Source: Acidobacteriota bacterium (lineage in GTDB: Bacteria > Acidobacteriota > Blastocatellia > Pyrinomonadales > Pyrinomonadaceae). From it: DNA of 64,000 bases. Under the pieces are notes generated by a model that made no database searches, was not told where the DNA came from, and saw nothing but the letters and a program-made list of their open reading frames with translations. Positions 7,973 through 16,463 of the stretch are shown in pieces (positions within the stretch are counted from its first letter, which is position 1; the number at the start of each line of letters is the position of its first letter). The position numbers and the translations under genes are program-made. Where the stretch lies: assembly GCA_003223935.1 (NCBI GenBank), contig QHXQ01000026.1:19452-83451 (forward strand), in the 5' to 3' direction.

Positions 7973-8074
7973 TGAGTGGAGTGCATCATACAGGCAAAGA
8001 GCCGAAGGCAAAAGTGAAAACTGAACGCGGTCGAGATGCTGTCCGCTCGTTACAAGGATTGAATAAGCCTTCGT

Positions 8075-8866
8075 TCATCCTTCAATCAAGCGATGCAACA
8101 CATAGAAGAACGCCACGCCCGCAAATACGACGATGGAGACGAACGGGTTCTTACGCTCCATATGATTTACTTCTGGAATGAGGTCGCTCGCGGCCACGTA
8201 CAGCGTGACGCCAGCCGAGAAAGGCAGCGCATAAGCCACCGCCGCGTTTACCCGCGCCTCAAGCAACGCCACGCACAGCACGCCGCCCAGCGTCGCCGCG
8301 CCCACTACCAGTGTGGCCAGCAACGCACTGCGCGCCGTCCGGCCAGAGGCCAGCATGATCGAAGCGGCCGTGAATCCTTCCGGCACTTTGTGCAGCAGAA
8401 TCGCCACGAAGACAAGTACGCCCACTTTGAAGTTGACCAGAAACGCAGCGGCTACCGAGACACCATCGAAAAATGTATGGATGGAAAGCCCGCCGATGGC
8501 TGCGTAGGCGGCTGAAGATCTGAGCAACGCCTCCGTGTGTGTCTCAGCACCGAAGTGAAAATGGGGCGCGAGCGTATGCTCGAAGAAGTGTATGAGCAGA
8601 TAGCCGGTCAGCAACAGCGTCGTCGCGCCCAGCACAGCATGACTGACCTCCGCCTGCGGCTGCCCGTTCAGCCACAGGCGCACGACCTCCGGCATAATCT
8701 CGATAAAGATAGCCGCCAGCATGAAGCCCGCGCCCAACGCGATCAAATAGCGCAGCGCTTGCGCATCTTGCGTCACTCGATTAGGGCGTGCTAACAACAA
8801 ACCGCCAACAACATTTGCCAGGGCTACTAGCGCACCGAATAGTAGCAGGCCGCCAAAACCATTCAT
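8075..8866 (-). CDS. ZIP family divalent metal transporter
   Basis: A 263-aa protein with about eight membrane segments and the ZIP metal-path motifs: I-H-T-F-F-D-G in helix IV and L-L-H-K-V-P-E-G-F in helix V. The cytoplasmic loop carries H-F-F-E-H-T-L-A-P-H-F-H-F-G-A-E-T-H, a His-rich metal-sensing or binding loop. Length fits bacterial ZIPs (ZupT/GufA-like). It would import Zn, Fe or another divalent metal. It is the first gene of the minus-strand group that ends with the FecR-domain gene and is divergent from the dcw cluster. Confidence 0.92.
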   Translation of the reverse strand: MNGFGGLLLFGALVALANVVGGLLLARPNRVTQDAQALRYLIALGAGFMLAAIFIEIMPEVVRLWLNGQPQAEVSHAVLGATTLLLTGYLLIHFFEHTLAPHFHFGAETHTEALLRSSAAYAAIGGLSIHTFFDGVSVAAAFLVNFKVGVLVFVAILLHKVPEGFTAASIMLASGRTARSALLATLVVGAATLGGVLCVALLEARVNAAVAYALPFSAGVTLYVAASDLIPEVNHMERKNPFVSIVVFAGVAFFYVLHRLIEG

Positions 8867-9083
8867 GCCGGGTCAGTAGGCTAGGCTGATTGCTATGTGG
8901 ATTAAACGAGCTTCGGGGGCGCCACTATACAAGATGTAAGTAGAAAGTGACAGACGTTGAAGACTGTTTCGTATGCTTAAGGTTAGAGAGAACATCAGAC
9001 ACGTTTAAGCAAGATAGGCAACAGGTAGCAATTTCTTACACGAAATGGTGCTTAAAAATCTTTGTTCGACAGTGTTTTTGCTC

Positions 9084-9113
9084 TTGACAGCCCTCCGCGC
9101 ACGGGCGTACTAT
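9084..9113 (+). promoter_or_regulatory. Sigma-70-type promoter of the dcw cluster
   Basis: TTGACA at 9084-9089 and TACTAT at 9108-9113 are separated by 18 bp, about 120 nt before mraZ. This is the best housekeeping promoter seen in the window. The rest of the 364-bp gap 8867-9230 is AT-richer than the genes and shows nothing else clear apart from the TGG boxes just downstream; the promoter of the divergent ZIP gene must lie in its left part but was not identified. Confidence 0.8.
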
Positions 9114-9123
9114 GCGCGGCGGG

Positions 9124-9148
9124 TGGGAAAAAGTGGCTCGAAGTGGAC
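9124..9148 (+). promoter_or_regulatory. Probable MraZ operator: three TGG boxes at 10-bp period
   Basis: TGGGA (9124), TGGCT (9134) and TGGAC (9144) start exactly 10 bp apart, separated by AAAAG and CGAAG. MraZ of E. coli binds TGGGN direct repeats with 5-bp spacers in front of its own gene, and this is the same geometry. The boxes begin 10 bp after the -10 box, so a bound MraZ ring would cover the transcription start. Autoregulation is inferred. Confidence 0.75.
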
Positions 9149-9230
9149 TCTTCAGAGCACTTGGCGCTAACCGTTTAAGTTCTACTTTAAGTTTTAAGCA
9201 TTCCTCGCCCCAGCCGACCGTCGAAGCCTT

Positions 9231-9671
9231 ATGTTAAGAGGTAATTACACGGCGCGAATTGACGGCAAAGGACGACTCAAAGTACCGACCGCATTCCGCC
9301 GTTACATCCAAGAGCATAACGGGGCGGAGGTTTATTTGACAAGCCTGACCGGAGAGAACGTGCGCATCTACCCGCTCAATGAATGGGAGAACATCGAGCA
9401 ACGGCTGGCACTGCTGCCCTCGATGGATCCGGCGCGCCGCCGATTTCTCGACCGCACCAACTACTACGGCCAGCAAGCGACGATGGACAATCAAGGCCGG
9501 ATTCTGATTCATCCGCTCCTGCGTAAAAGTGCTGGCGTCATGGGCGATGTAGTCGTGCTTGGCTATCTGACTTATTTAGAGATCTGGGAACTAGAGCGCT
9601 TCCAACAGCGTCTGCTCTCCGACCCCTACACAGAAGAGGACGAAGCCGCCATCGCGCGGCTAGGAATTTAG
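9231..9671 (+). CDS. mraZ: MraZ transcriptional regulator / division cluster protein
   Basis: A 146-aa MraZ with two AbrB-like halves: L-R-G-N-Y-T-A-R-I-D-G-K-G-R-L-K-V-P at the start and T-M-D-N-Q-G-R-I-L-I-H-P-L-L at about 85-98, matching the family's duplicated D-x-K-G-R and D-x-Q-G-R motifs. It forms DNA-binding rings and regulates the dcw cluster. First gene of the cluster, directly behind a promoter with TGG boxes. No strong ribosome site is visible before the ATG at 9231. Confidence 0.96.
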   Translation: MLRGNYTARIDGKGRLKVPTAFRRYIQEHNGAEVYLTSLTGENVRIYPLNEWENIEQRLALLPSMDPARRRFLDRTNYYGQQATMDNQGRILIHPLLRKSAGVMGDVVVLGYLTYLEIWELERFQQRLLSDPYTEEDEAAIARLGI

Positions 9672-9673
9672 AA

Positions 9674-9748
9674 AGTACTGAGTTTATGAGTACTGAGCTA
9701 ACAATAGAAGTCTTTCACTCAGCACTCAGCACTCAGCACTCAGCACTA
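9674..9748. repeat. CACTCAG tandem repeat and inverted repeat between mraZ and rsmH
   Basis: Four copies of the 7-bp unit CACTCAG run from 9716 to 9743. Upstream, AGTACTGAG occurs at 9674 and 9689 and is the near-complement of CTCAGCACT, so the transcript can fold into a hairpin with G-U pairs. It fills the mraZ-rsmH gap and could attenuate the long dcw message; that is inference. Confidence 0.75.
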
Positions 9749-9774
9749 TTCTTTGACATCACGGGGCGGTGGTG

Positions 9775-10749
9775 ATGCCAGCGCCCGGAGGGGGGCCGGA
9801 CGCGCCCCATCGCCCCGTGTTACTGCACGAGACGGTGCAGTACTTAGCGCCAGAGCGCGGCGGGTTGTTTGTGGACGCAACGCTGGGTCTTGGCGGGCAC
9901 AGCGAAGCGCTCCTTGCGGCTTCGCCACAGACGCGCGTGCTCGGAATTGATCGCGACCGCGAAGCACTCGCCTACGCTCGCCGCCGCTTGGCGCACTTCG
10001 GCTCGCGCTGCCAACTCGTGCATGCGAACTTCCGCGAGTTGCCGCGAGTGCTCGTCGAAGCTGGCGAGCGAGAGGTGAGCGGCGTGCTCGCCGATCTGGG
10101 CGTCTCTTCGTTGCAGTTCGATAGCCCCGCGCGCGGCTTCAGTTTTCGGCATGACGCGCCGCTCGACATGCGTATGAACGTCGAGAGCGACGAGGAGACT
10201 GTCGCCCAGTTGCTCGCGCGTCTGTCGGAAGCGGAGATCGCGCGCATCATCTTTGAATATGGCGAGGAGCGACGATCAAGACGCATCGCGCGTTTGATCG
10301 TCGAGCGGCGCGAAGCGGGGCGACCCGTCGAGACGACGGCCGAGTTGGCGGAACTCGTCACGCGCGCTGTCGGGCGCAAACGAACGGATCGGATTCATCC
10401 GGCGACGCGCACGTTCCAAGCTCTGCGCATCGCCGTCAACCGTGAACTCGAAGGCTTGGCCGAGTTCATTGAAACGTCTGTTGATCTTTTACAACCGCAA
10501 GGACGGCTCTGCGTAATCAGCTTCCACTCGTTGGAGGATCGGATCGCGAAGCGCACGCTTCGTCGTCTGAGCGGCCATTGCGAGTGCGACGTGCGCGCGC
10601 CTGCGTGCAGTTGCGGCGCGCGCCGTGCGGTCGAAATCCTGACGCGCCGGCCCGTCACGCCGACCGACGAAGAGGCGGAGGAGAATCCGCGCGCACGTAG
10701 CGCCAAGCTGCGCGCCGCACGAAAACTCGGGCCGGACGAACAAGATTGA
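9775..10749 (+). CDS. rsmH: 16S rRNA (cytosine1402-N4)-methyltransferase
   Basis: About 324 aa. It methylates C1402 in the 16S rRNA decoding centre with SAM. Seen: [10 protein letters not shown] near the start, [16 protein letters not shown] (SAM-binding glycine loop), D-R-D-x-[29 protein letters not shown], and I-S-F-H-S-L-E-D-R near the end. ATG at 9775 follows GGGGCGG; in-frame GTG codons at 9769 and 9772 are alternatives. Second gene of the dcw cluster, as usual. Confidence 0.96.
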   Translation: MPAPGGGPDAPHRPVLLHETVQYLAPERGGLFVDATLGLGGHSEALLAASPQTRVLGIDRDREALAYARRRLAHFGSRCQLVHANFRELPRVLVEAGEREVSGVLADLGVSSLQFDSPARGFSFRHDAPLDMRMNVESDEETVAQLLARLSEAEIARIIFEYGEERRSRRIARLIVERREAGRPVETTAELAELVTRAVGRKRTDRIHPATRTFQALRIAVNRELEGLAEFIETSVDLLQPQGRLCVISFHSLEDRIAKRTLRRLSGHCECDVRAPACSCGARRAVEILTRRPVTPTDEEAEENPRARSAKLRAARKLGPDEQD

Positions 10750-10765
10750 TGAGCAAAATAGAAAG

Positions 10766-11164
10766 ATGAGGAGACTACCGCAGCAACAGAATAACTCAAA
10801 CGTGGCGCGCGAGCGTGACGAGCGCGCCGACCGTCGTCAGCTTGTACTGCTGGTCGGCGGGTTGCTGCTGGCCGGCGGATTCGTCGTCGCCATCTGGCAG
10901 CATTTTTCGGCCGTGCAGTACGGTTACAAGAACGAGGCGTTGCGCCAAGAACACGCGCGTCTGCTTGCGGAGCAGCAGCAGTTGCAACTGGCGTTGGATG
11001 AGGCCGCCGCGCCGGCTGCACTCGAACGCGCCGCACGGCAACTGGGTATGCAGTCGGCTCGTGCAACGCAGATAGGCGGCGCGCGTCGCACTGGAGCCGA
11101 AAGAGCAGCGCAACCGGCTGCGGCGCTGGCGGGCGCGACCGTCGCTGGCGCGCTCAACCGTTGA
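10766..11164 (+). CDS. ftsL: FtsL-like bitopic division protein
   Basis: A 132-aa protein with a short basic cytoplasmic start, one membrane helix (L-V-L-L-V-G-G-L-L-L-A-G-G-F-V-V-A-I-W, about 27-45) and an extracytoplasmic coiled coil (E-A-L-R-Q-E-H-A-R-L-L-A-E-Q-Q-Q-L) before L-E-R-A-A-R-Q-L-G-M. FtsL sequences are poorly conserved; the call rests on topology, size and its place between rsmH and ftsI. It would join FtsQ/FtsB in the septal FtsQLB complex that activates FtsWI. The tail after residue 100 is Ala/Arg rich. Confidence 0.8.
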   Translation: MRRLPQQQNNSNVARERDERADRRQLVLLVGGLLLAGGFVVAIWQHFSAVQYGYKNEALRQEHARLLAEQQQLQLALDEAAAPAALERAARQLGMQSARATQIGGARRTGAERAAQPAAALAGATVAGALNR

Positions 11165-11315
11165 GCCGCATGTTGTCAAACGGATAATGCGCGTTGCAGC
11201 AAACATTCTCTCCCAACACGCGCACGCCGCCTGTAAGTTCGCAATGACGAGTATGCCGCCCGACCAGAAGTGATTAGCGTGCACGCACGATTTTGCAGTC
11301 AAGTGGTTTTCGCCT

Positions 11316-13415
11316 ATGCCTGAGCGCCCTGCGCAGTTCAAAGTCCATCCTGACCCATCGCGGCCACGCACATCTCTCGTCGTCACTGTCCTCATCATCT
11401 GGATGCTGATCATCGGGGGACAACTCGTCCGTCTGCAAGTCGGGCAGTACGACGTGCTCAGCGCGCGTGCGCGGCGACAACAACAGCAGACGGTTGAGAC
11501 GACCGCCCCGCGCGGTCTCATCCTCGACCGCGCGGGGCGCGAACTCGCGCGCAGTCTCGAAGTGGATTCATTCTTCGTTGTGCCGTCTGAATTGACCGAC
11601 GTGCACGATGCGGCGACACGGCTTGCGCTCGTGCTCGATCTGAAAGCGCCGGAGCTAGAGGCTCGCTTGCGCTCGGCGCAAGACGCGAAGCGCAAGTTTC
11701 TATGGCTCGCGCGCCAACTCGACGCAGACAAGGCAGAGCGTGTGCGTGCGTTGCAACTCGCGGGCGTGCATACGCAGAAGGAGACGAAGCGTTACTACCC
11801 GAACGGCTCGCTCGCGGCGCATGTGCTCGGCTTCGTCGGCACGGATGATGCAGGTTTGGCCGGCATTGAGCGTATGCGCGATGCGGCGCTCAAAGGCGAT
11901 GGCGGCGCAGTGCGGCTCGACGGCGACGGCTTGCGGCGCGCTTACGATAGTCACGAACAAGCGGCGCAAGCGGGCCGCTCAATCGTGCTGACAATTGATC
12001 AGAACGTGCAGTATCAGGCTGAGCAGGCGCTCGGCGCGGCGATGGAACAGACGCACGCGAAATCGGCCACGGCCATCGTGCTCGACCCACACACGGGCGA
12101 GATTCTCGCGCTTGCCAACGCGCCGACGTTCGATCCGAATGATGCGCGCAGAGTCGGCGCGCAAGCAGGCGATAGTGAACATGCAGCACAGGATGTGAAG
12201 CGCAACCCCGCGCTCGAAAATATCTATGAGCCGGGTTCGACTTTTAAGATCGTGGCCTTCTCGGCCGCGCTTGAAGAGAAACTCGCGCGCCCCGAAGAGT
12301 TGATTGATTGTCAGATGGGTTCGATCACAGTCTTTGGTCGCGTCGTGCACGACTCGCACCCGCATGGCACGTTGACAGTCTCCGATGCGCTCGCTATGTC
12401 GAGCAACGTGGCCGCGATCAAATTGGGCATACGTGTCGGCAGCGCGCGTTTATATGACTACATCCGCCGCTTCGGCTTCGGCGCGAAGACCGGCGTCGAG
12501 TTGCCGGGCGAGACGAAGGGCTTGCTGCGCGACGTGAAGCGTTGGCAGCCGACCTCAATCGGCTCGATCCCGATGGGGCAAGAGATCGGCGTGACGGCCG
12601 TGCAGATGGCCGCCGCGTTCGGCGCGATTGCGAACGACGGCGTGCGCATGCAACCGCATCTGATCAGAGAGGTGCGCGAGGCTGATAGCACAACAGTCGA
12701 ACAAGCGCAGCCCGAAGCACATCGCGTCATCAGTGCGGAGACGGCCGCGAAGCTCAAGCCGATGCTTGAGAGCGTGACCGTGAAGGGCACGGCGAAGCGC
12801 GCGCAATTGGATGGCTACACGACTGCGGGCAAGACGGGCACGGCGCAGAAGATCGATCCGCGCACGCACACCTACTCGCACACGAAGTTCGTCGCTTCGT
12901 TCGTCGGTTTCGCGCCGGTCGAAAATCCTGCGGTCGTGATCGCGGTGGTGATTGACGAGCCGGCCGGCGCGTACTATGGCGGCGAAGTGGCCGCGCCTGT
13001 GTTTCAACAGATCGCGACGAACGTGCTGCCGTATCTCAATGTCGAGCCGGACGCCGAACCGGATCAACAACCGGCGCATCGTGAACAACTCGCAGAGGTC
13101 GCGCCGGAGTTGCAACACGCAAGGGCAGTTGAACAAGCGCAGATGAACGATGCGCAGCAAGCGTTGTTGCCTGAAGTCGCCGAGCGTAACGGCGGCGAGG
13201 TGCGCGAGGTGGTCTATGCGCCTGCGGGCGAGCGTGCGCTGTTGATGCCAGACTTGCGCGGGCAGAGCGTGCGCGATGCGGCGCGTGTGTGCGCGCAGTT
13301 GGGGTTGGAGTTGGAAGCGCGCGGCGAAGGGCGCGCGTGGCAGCAAAGCCCTGAGCCGGGCGCGAGAATCGAATCGGGGCAGGTTGTACGCATTGATTTC
13401 GGTCGCAGCGATTGA
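11316..13415 (+). CDS. ftsI: Septal penicillin-binding protein (transpeptidase) with C-terminal PASTA domain
   Basis: A 699-aa class B PBP. One membrane helix near residues 23-43 (L-V-V-T-V-L-I-I-W-M-L-I-I-G-G) precedes the dimerisation domain. The transpeptidase domain shows S308-T-F-K311 (active serine), S362-S-N364 and K506-T-G508. A PASTA domain fills about 632-699 (M-P-D-L-R-G-Q-S-V-R-D-A...). This SpoVD/Pbp-like layout is usual outside Proteobacteria and cross-links septal peptidoglycan with FtsW. The 151-bp gap before it contains no obvious signal. Residues about 570-620 form a Glu/Gln-rich linker. Confidence 0.95.
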   Translation: MPERPAQFKVHPDPSRPRTSLVVTVLIIWMLIIGGQLVRLQVGQYDVLSARARRQQQQTVETTAPRGLILDRAGRELARSLEVDSFFVVPSELTDVHDAATRLALVLDLKAPELEARLRSAQDAKRKFLWLARQLDADKAERVRALQLAGVHTQKETKRYYPNGSLAAHVLGFVGTDDAGLAGIERMRDAALKGDGGAVRLDGDGLRRAYDSHEQAAQAGRSIVLTIDQNVQYQAEQALGAAMEQTHAKSATAIVLDPHTGEILALANAPTFDPNDARRVGAQAGDSEHAAQDVKRNPALENIYEPGSTFKIVAFSAALEEKLARPEELIDCQMGSITVFGRVVHDSHPHGTLTVSDALAMSSNVAAIKLGIRVGSARLYDYIRRFGFGAKTGVELPGETKGLLRDVKRWQPTSIGSIPMGQEIGVTAVQMAAAFGAIANDGVRMQPHLIREVREADSTTVEQAQPEAHRVISAETAAKLKPMLESVTVKGTAKRAQLDGYTTAGKTGTAQKIDPRTHTYSHTKFVASFVGFAPVENPAVVIAVVIDEPAGAYYGGEVAAPVFQQIATNVLPYLNVEPDAEPDQQPAHREQLAEVAPELQHARAVEQAQMNDAQQALLPEVAERNGGEVREVVYAPAGERALLMPDLRGQSVRDAARVCAQLGLELEARGEGRAWQQSPEPGARIESGQVVRIDFGRSD

Positions 13416-13496
13416 GCTGCGCGAAAAGTTTGTTCGTTGTCGCACGCGGTCAGTCAAACGAACGAGGGCAAACAACTGACATTGATGGAGTGAGAC

Positions 13497-13712
13497 ATGA
13501 CTCTTCCCCCGCAAAGTCATCCGCAATATGAACTACGTCGCCGGATCGCAGATTGCCGCGAACGCCTGCGCCGGTCACGAACAGGACAGAGACCGTCGGA
13601 GCGCGAAGCGCACACGCAAGCGTCAGCGGCGAACGACGAACCGACGAGCGAGGAGACGGCAGACGCGCCTATGCGACGGCGCGCGAGCCAGCGACGGCGC
13701 ATGCGCCGTTGA
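13497..13712 (+). CDS. Small Arg-rich ORF in the usual murE position (doubtful)
   Basis: A 71-codon frame with a good ribosome site (GGAGTGAG ending just before the ATG at 13497) in the 351-bp gap between ftsI and murF. The product is very Arg/Glu-rich, polar, with no membrane segment or known motif, ending A-S-Q-R-R-R-M-R-R. It may be a real small basic protein, or a frame kept open by high GC. murE is normally found here, but nothing in this frame resembles MurE. The surrounding sequence (13416-13496) has a weak inverted repeat (TTTGTTCGTT / AAACGAACGA). Confidence 0.3.
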   Translation: MTLPPQSHPQYELRRRIADCRERLRRSRTGQRPSEREAHTQASAANDEPTSEETADAPMRRRASQRRRMRR

Positions 13713-13766
13713 ACAAGTGGGCGCAAGGGTTCGGAAAACTTTCGCGCGGAGGCTGACAAAAGCAGC

Positions 13767-15266
13767 GTGAAGATCAGCACGGCAGCGCGGTTGATGCGCG
13801 CAGACACAACTGCGACAGCCGAGTTCTTTGACAAAGAGTTGACCGGCTTTTCGATAGACACGCGCACGGTCGCGCCCGGCGAACTGTTCTTCGCGCTCGC
13901 GCCCGAAGACTACAGGCGGCACTACTTCACCGCCACGCAGTTCGACGACGCGCATCGTTATCTGGCGCAAGCGTTCGCACGCGGCGCGGCCGGCGCGGTC
14001 GTCTTGCGCGCACGTGGCGCAGGCGATGAAGAGTTGCAGGCTTTAAGTGATCGACTGCTGCTCGTTGATGATGTGATTGACGCGCTGCAAGCGGTCGCGC
14101 ACGGTGTGCTTGAGCATTGGGACGGACAAGTCGTCGGCATCACAGGGAGCGCGGGCAAGACGACGGCGAAGGATTTGACGGCGCACGTGCTCAAGAGCGC
14201 AGGCCGGCGCGTGTCGAAGACGCAGAAGAACTTCAACAACGAGTTGGGGCTGCCGCTCTCGATCCTGCAAATGGTTTCGGCGGGCGCGGAAGCGACGGAC
14301 TTCGACGCGGCCGTGCTTGAATACGGGCAATCAATGTTCGGCGAGATCGCCAAGCTCACAGAGGTTGCGCCGCCCGACATCGGCGTCGAGTTGCTCGTCG
14401 CGCCCGCGCATCTGGAGTTCTTCGATTCAATCGAGCAGATCGCCGCAGGCAAGGCACAGCTCATTGAAAACTTGAAGCCGGGCGGCATCGCCGTCTTGAA
14501 CGCGGACGACGAACGCGTCGCCGCGATGCGCGCGAAACACACGGGGCGCACCGTCACGTTCGGCATTGAAAATCAGGCGGACGTAATGGCTGCCGATATC
14601 GAACGCGCGCGTTTCGGTCTCACGCGCTTTCGCTTGTGCACGCCGCTCGGCGAAGCGATTGCAGAGTTGTCTTTGCCCGGTCGGCATAACTTGTCGAACG
14701 CGCTTGCGGCCTCCTCGGTCGCCACGTGCTTCGGCATCATGCCCGAAGTGATCGCCGCCGCGCTCGCTACGGCGAGACCGACGGAGATGCGCGGCGAGGT
14801 GATTGACTTCGCGCAGGAGTTCAGCGTGATTGACGATTCGTACAACTCGAATCCGGCGTCGCTGCTAAGCATGGCGCGTGCGCTCGCCGAAGGGCGCGCC
14901 GCAAGTGCAGACGAACGCGGCCGCCGCGCCATCGTCGTCGCAGGCGAGATGCTTGAGTTGGGCGCGGACGGCGCGGCGCTTCATCGCGCGGCGGGCCGCG
15001 AGATCGCGAGCCTTGACGTTGACTTGCTGTGGGGCGTGCGCGGATTGGCGAGTGAGTTGATCGAGGGCGCACGCGACGCCGGCATGAGCGCGGCGGCGAC
15101 GCGGTTCTTTGCGACGACTGAAGAAGCGGCTGCGGCGCTCCTTGATGAAGTGCGCGCGGGCGATCTCGTCTTGGTTAAGGGATCGCGCAGCGTGCGGACG
15201 GATAAGATCGTGACAGCTCTGCGTGAGCGTTTCCCGACTGTGGGTGAGGACGAGCCGACGACGTGA
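13767..15266 (+). CDS. murF: UDP-N-acetylmuramoyl-tripeptide--D-alanyl-D-alanine ligase
   Basis: A 499-aa Mur ligase that adds D-Ala-D-Ala to UDP-MurNAc-tripeptide. F-S-I-D-T-R-T-V-A-P-G-E-L-F-F-A-L at about 29-45 is the substrate-binding opening of MurE/MurF proteins; G-I-T-G-S-A-G-K-T-T-A-K-D is the ATP loop; D-D-S-Y-N-S-N-P-A-S is the MurF motif that distinguishes it from MurE (no D-N-P-R motif). Start GTG at 13767; GGAGG lies 14 nt upstream, a long spacing. The next gene starts 44 bp later. Confidence 0.95.
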   Translation: MKISTAARLMRADTTATAEFFDKELTGFSIDTRTVAPGELFFALAPEDYRRHYFTATQFDDAHRYLAQAFARGAAGAVVLRARGAGDEELQALSDRLLLVDDVIDALQAVAHGVLEHWDGQVVGITGSAGKTTAKDLTAHVLKSAGRRVSKTQKNFNNELGLPLSILQMVSAGAEATDFDAAVLEYGQSMFGEIAKLTEVAPPDIGVELLVAPAHLEFFDSIEQIAAGKAQLIENLKPGGIAVLNADDERVAAMRAKHTGRTVTFGIENQADVMAADIERARFGLTRFRLCTPLGEAIAELSLPGRHNLSNALAASSVATCFGIMPEVIAAALATARPTEMRGEVIDFAQEFSVIDDSYNSNPASLLSMARALAEGRAASADERGRRAIVVAGEMLELGADGAALHRAAGREIASLDVDLLWGVRGLASELIEGARDAGMSAAATRFFATTEEAAAALLDEVRAGDLVLVKGSRSVRTDKIVTALRERFPTVGEDEPTT

Positions 15267-15310
15267 GTTGCCACAGTCAGTACGTTGTGTAAAAGACGTT
15301 TGAGATCAGC

Positions 15311-16453
15311 ATGATCTACTACATCTTTTATGAGTGGCTCTTCAAACGGCTGTCGGGGCAGCAACCGGAGTCCGTTTTTTTCAAGGCGCTCAACGTTTTT
15401 CAGTACGTCACGTTTCGCACCGCTTACGCGACGATCACGGCGCTTTTGATCTCGCTCATCTTCGGCGGGCGCGTGATTCGCGCATTGCGTGAGTTGAACG
15501 TCGGCCAACAGATACGCGAAGAAGGGCCGCAAGCGCACATGGCCAAGCGCGGCACGCCGACGATGGGCGGCGTGCTCATCATCGGCTCGGTGCTCATCTC
15601 GACTTTGCTCTGGGCCAAGCTGTCGAGCATCTACGTCTGGATCACGATGGGGGCGACGACGCTCTTCGCCTTGATCGGATTCTTGGACGACTACGCGAAG
15701 GTGACCAAGCGGCAGAGCTTGGGGCTGACGGGCAAACAGAAACTGCTCGCGCAGTTTCTGATCGCGCTCGGCATCTGGGCGACGCTCTATTTTTTTACGG
15801 ACTACTCTTGGAACTTGAGTATTCCGTTCTTCAAGTTGACGGCAACGAGCGGCGTCACATACATCGGCCCTTGGCTCTATCTGCCGTTCATCCTGATCGT
15901 ACTCATCGGTTCATCGAACGCGGTGAACCTGACGGATGGTTTAGACGGGCTGGCGATCAGCGTCACATTCGTCGCGATGGTGGCGCTGACGGCGTTTACA
16001 TATGTGAGCGGCGACGAGCGTTGGGCGCGGCTGCTGCTCTTGACCTTTCAGAAGGACGTGGGCGAGTTGACGGTCTTCTGCGGCGCGATGGTCGGCGCGA
16101 GTTTAGGCTTCTTGTGGTACAACGCGCCGCCCGCCGATGTCTTTATGGGCGACGTGGGTAGCCTCGCTATCGGCGGGGCGTTCGGCACGATTGGCATCTT
16201 GACCAAGCAGGAGTTGATCCTCGTCTTCGTCGGCGGTGTGTTCGTCATGGAAGCGATCTCTGTGATGCTGCAAGTCTCTTTCTTCAAACTGACGAAGCGG
16301 CACACGGGCACAGGGCGCAGGCTCTTTAAGATGACGCCCCTGCATCATCACTTCGAGATGCAAGGCTGGAAAGAATCTAAAGTTGTCTTTCGCTTTTTGA
16401 TCCTTGCGATCCTGTTTGCGCTGTTGAGTCTATCAACGTTGAAGCTGCGTTAA
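15311..16453 (+). CDS. mraY: Phospho-N-acetylmuramoyl-pentapeptide-transferase
   Basis: A 380-aa, about ten-helix membrane enzyme that moves phospho-MurNAc-pentapeptide onto undecaprenyl phosphate to make lipid I. Seen: K-R-G-T-P-T-M-G-G at about 77-85, F-L-D-D-Y-A-K-V (aspartates for Mg), [25 protein letters not shown], and P-L-H-H-H-F-E near the end. All MraY family signatures are intact. It lies between murF and murD as in most dcw clusters. Confidence 0.97.
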   Translation: MIYYIFYEWLFKRLSGQQPESVFFKALNVFQYVTFRTAYATITALLISLIFGGRVIRALRELNVGQQIREEGPQAHMAKRGTPTMGGVLIIGSVLISTLLWAKLSSIYVWITMGATTLFALIGFLDDYAKVTKRQSLGLTGKQKLLAQFLIALGIWATLYFFTDYSWNLSIPFFKLTATSGVTYIGPWLYLPFILIVLIGSSNAVNLTDGLDGLAISVTFVAMVALTAFTYVSGDERWARLLLLTFQKDVGELTVFCGAMVGASLGFLWYNAPPADVFMGDVGSLAIGGAFGTIGILTKQELILVFVGGVFVMEAISVMLQVSFFKLTKRHTGTGRRLFKMTPLHHHFEMQGWKESKVVFRFLILAILFALLSLSTLKLR

Positions 16454-16463
16454 TGAAGTTTCG

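Noticed and set aside
9716..9743. CACTCAG x4 considered as a CRISPR array
   Set aside because: Units are 7 bp, directly abutting, without spacers.
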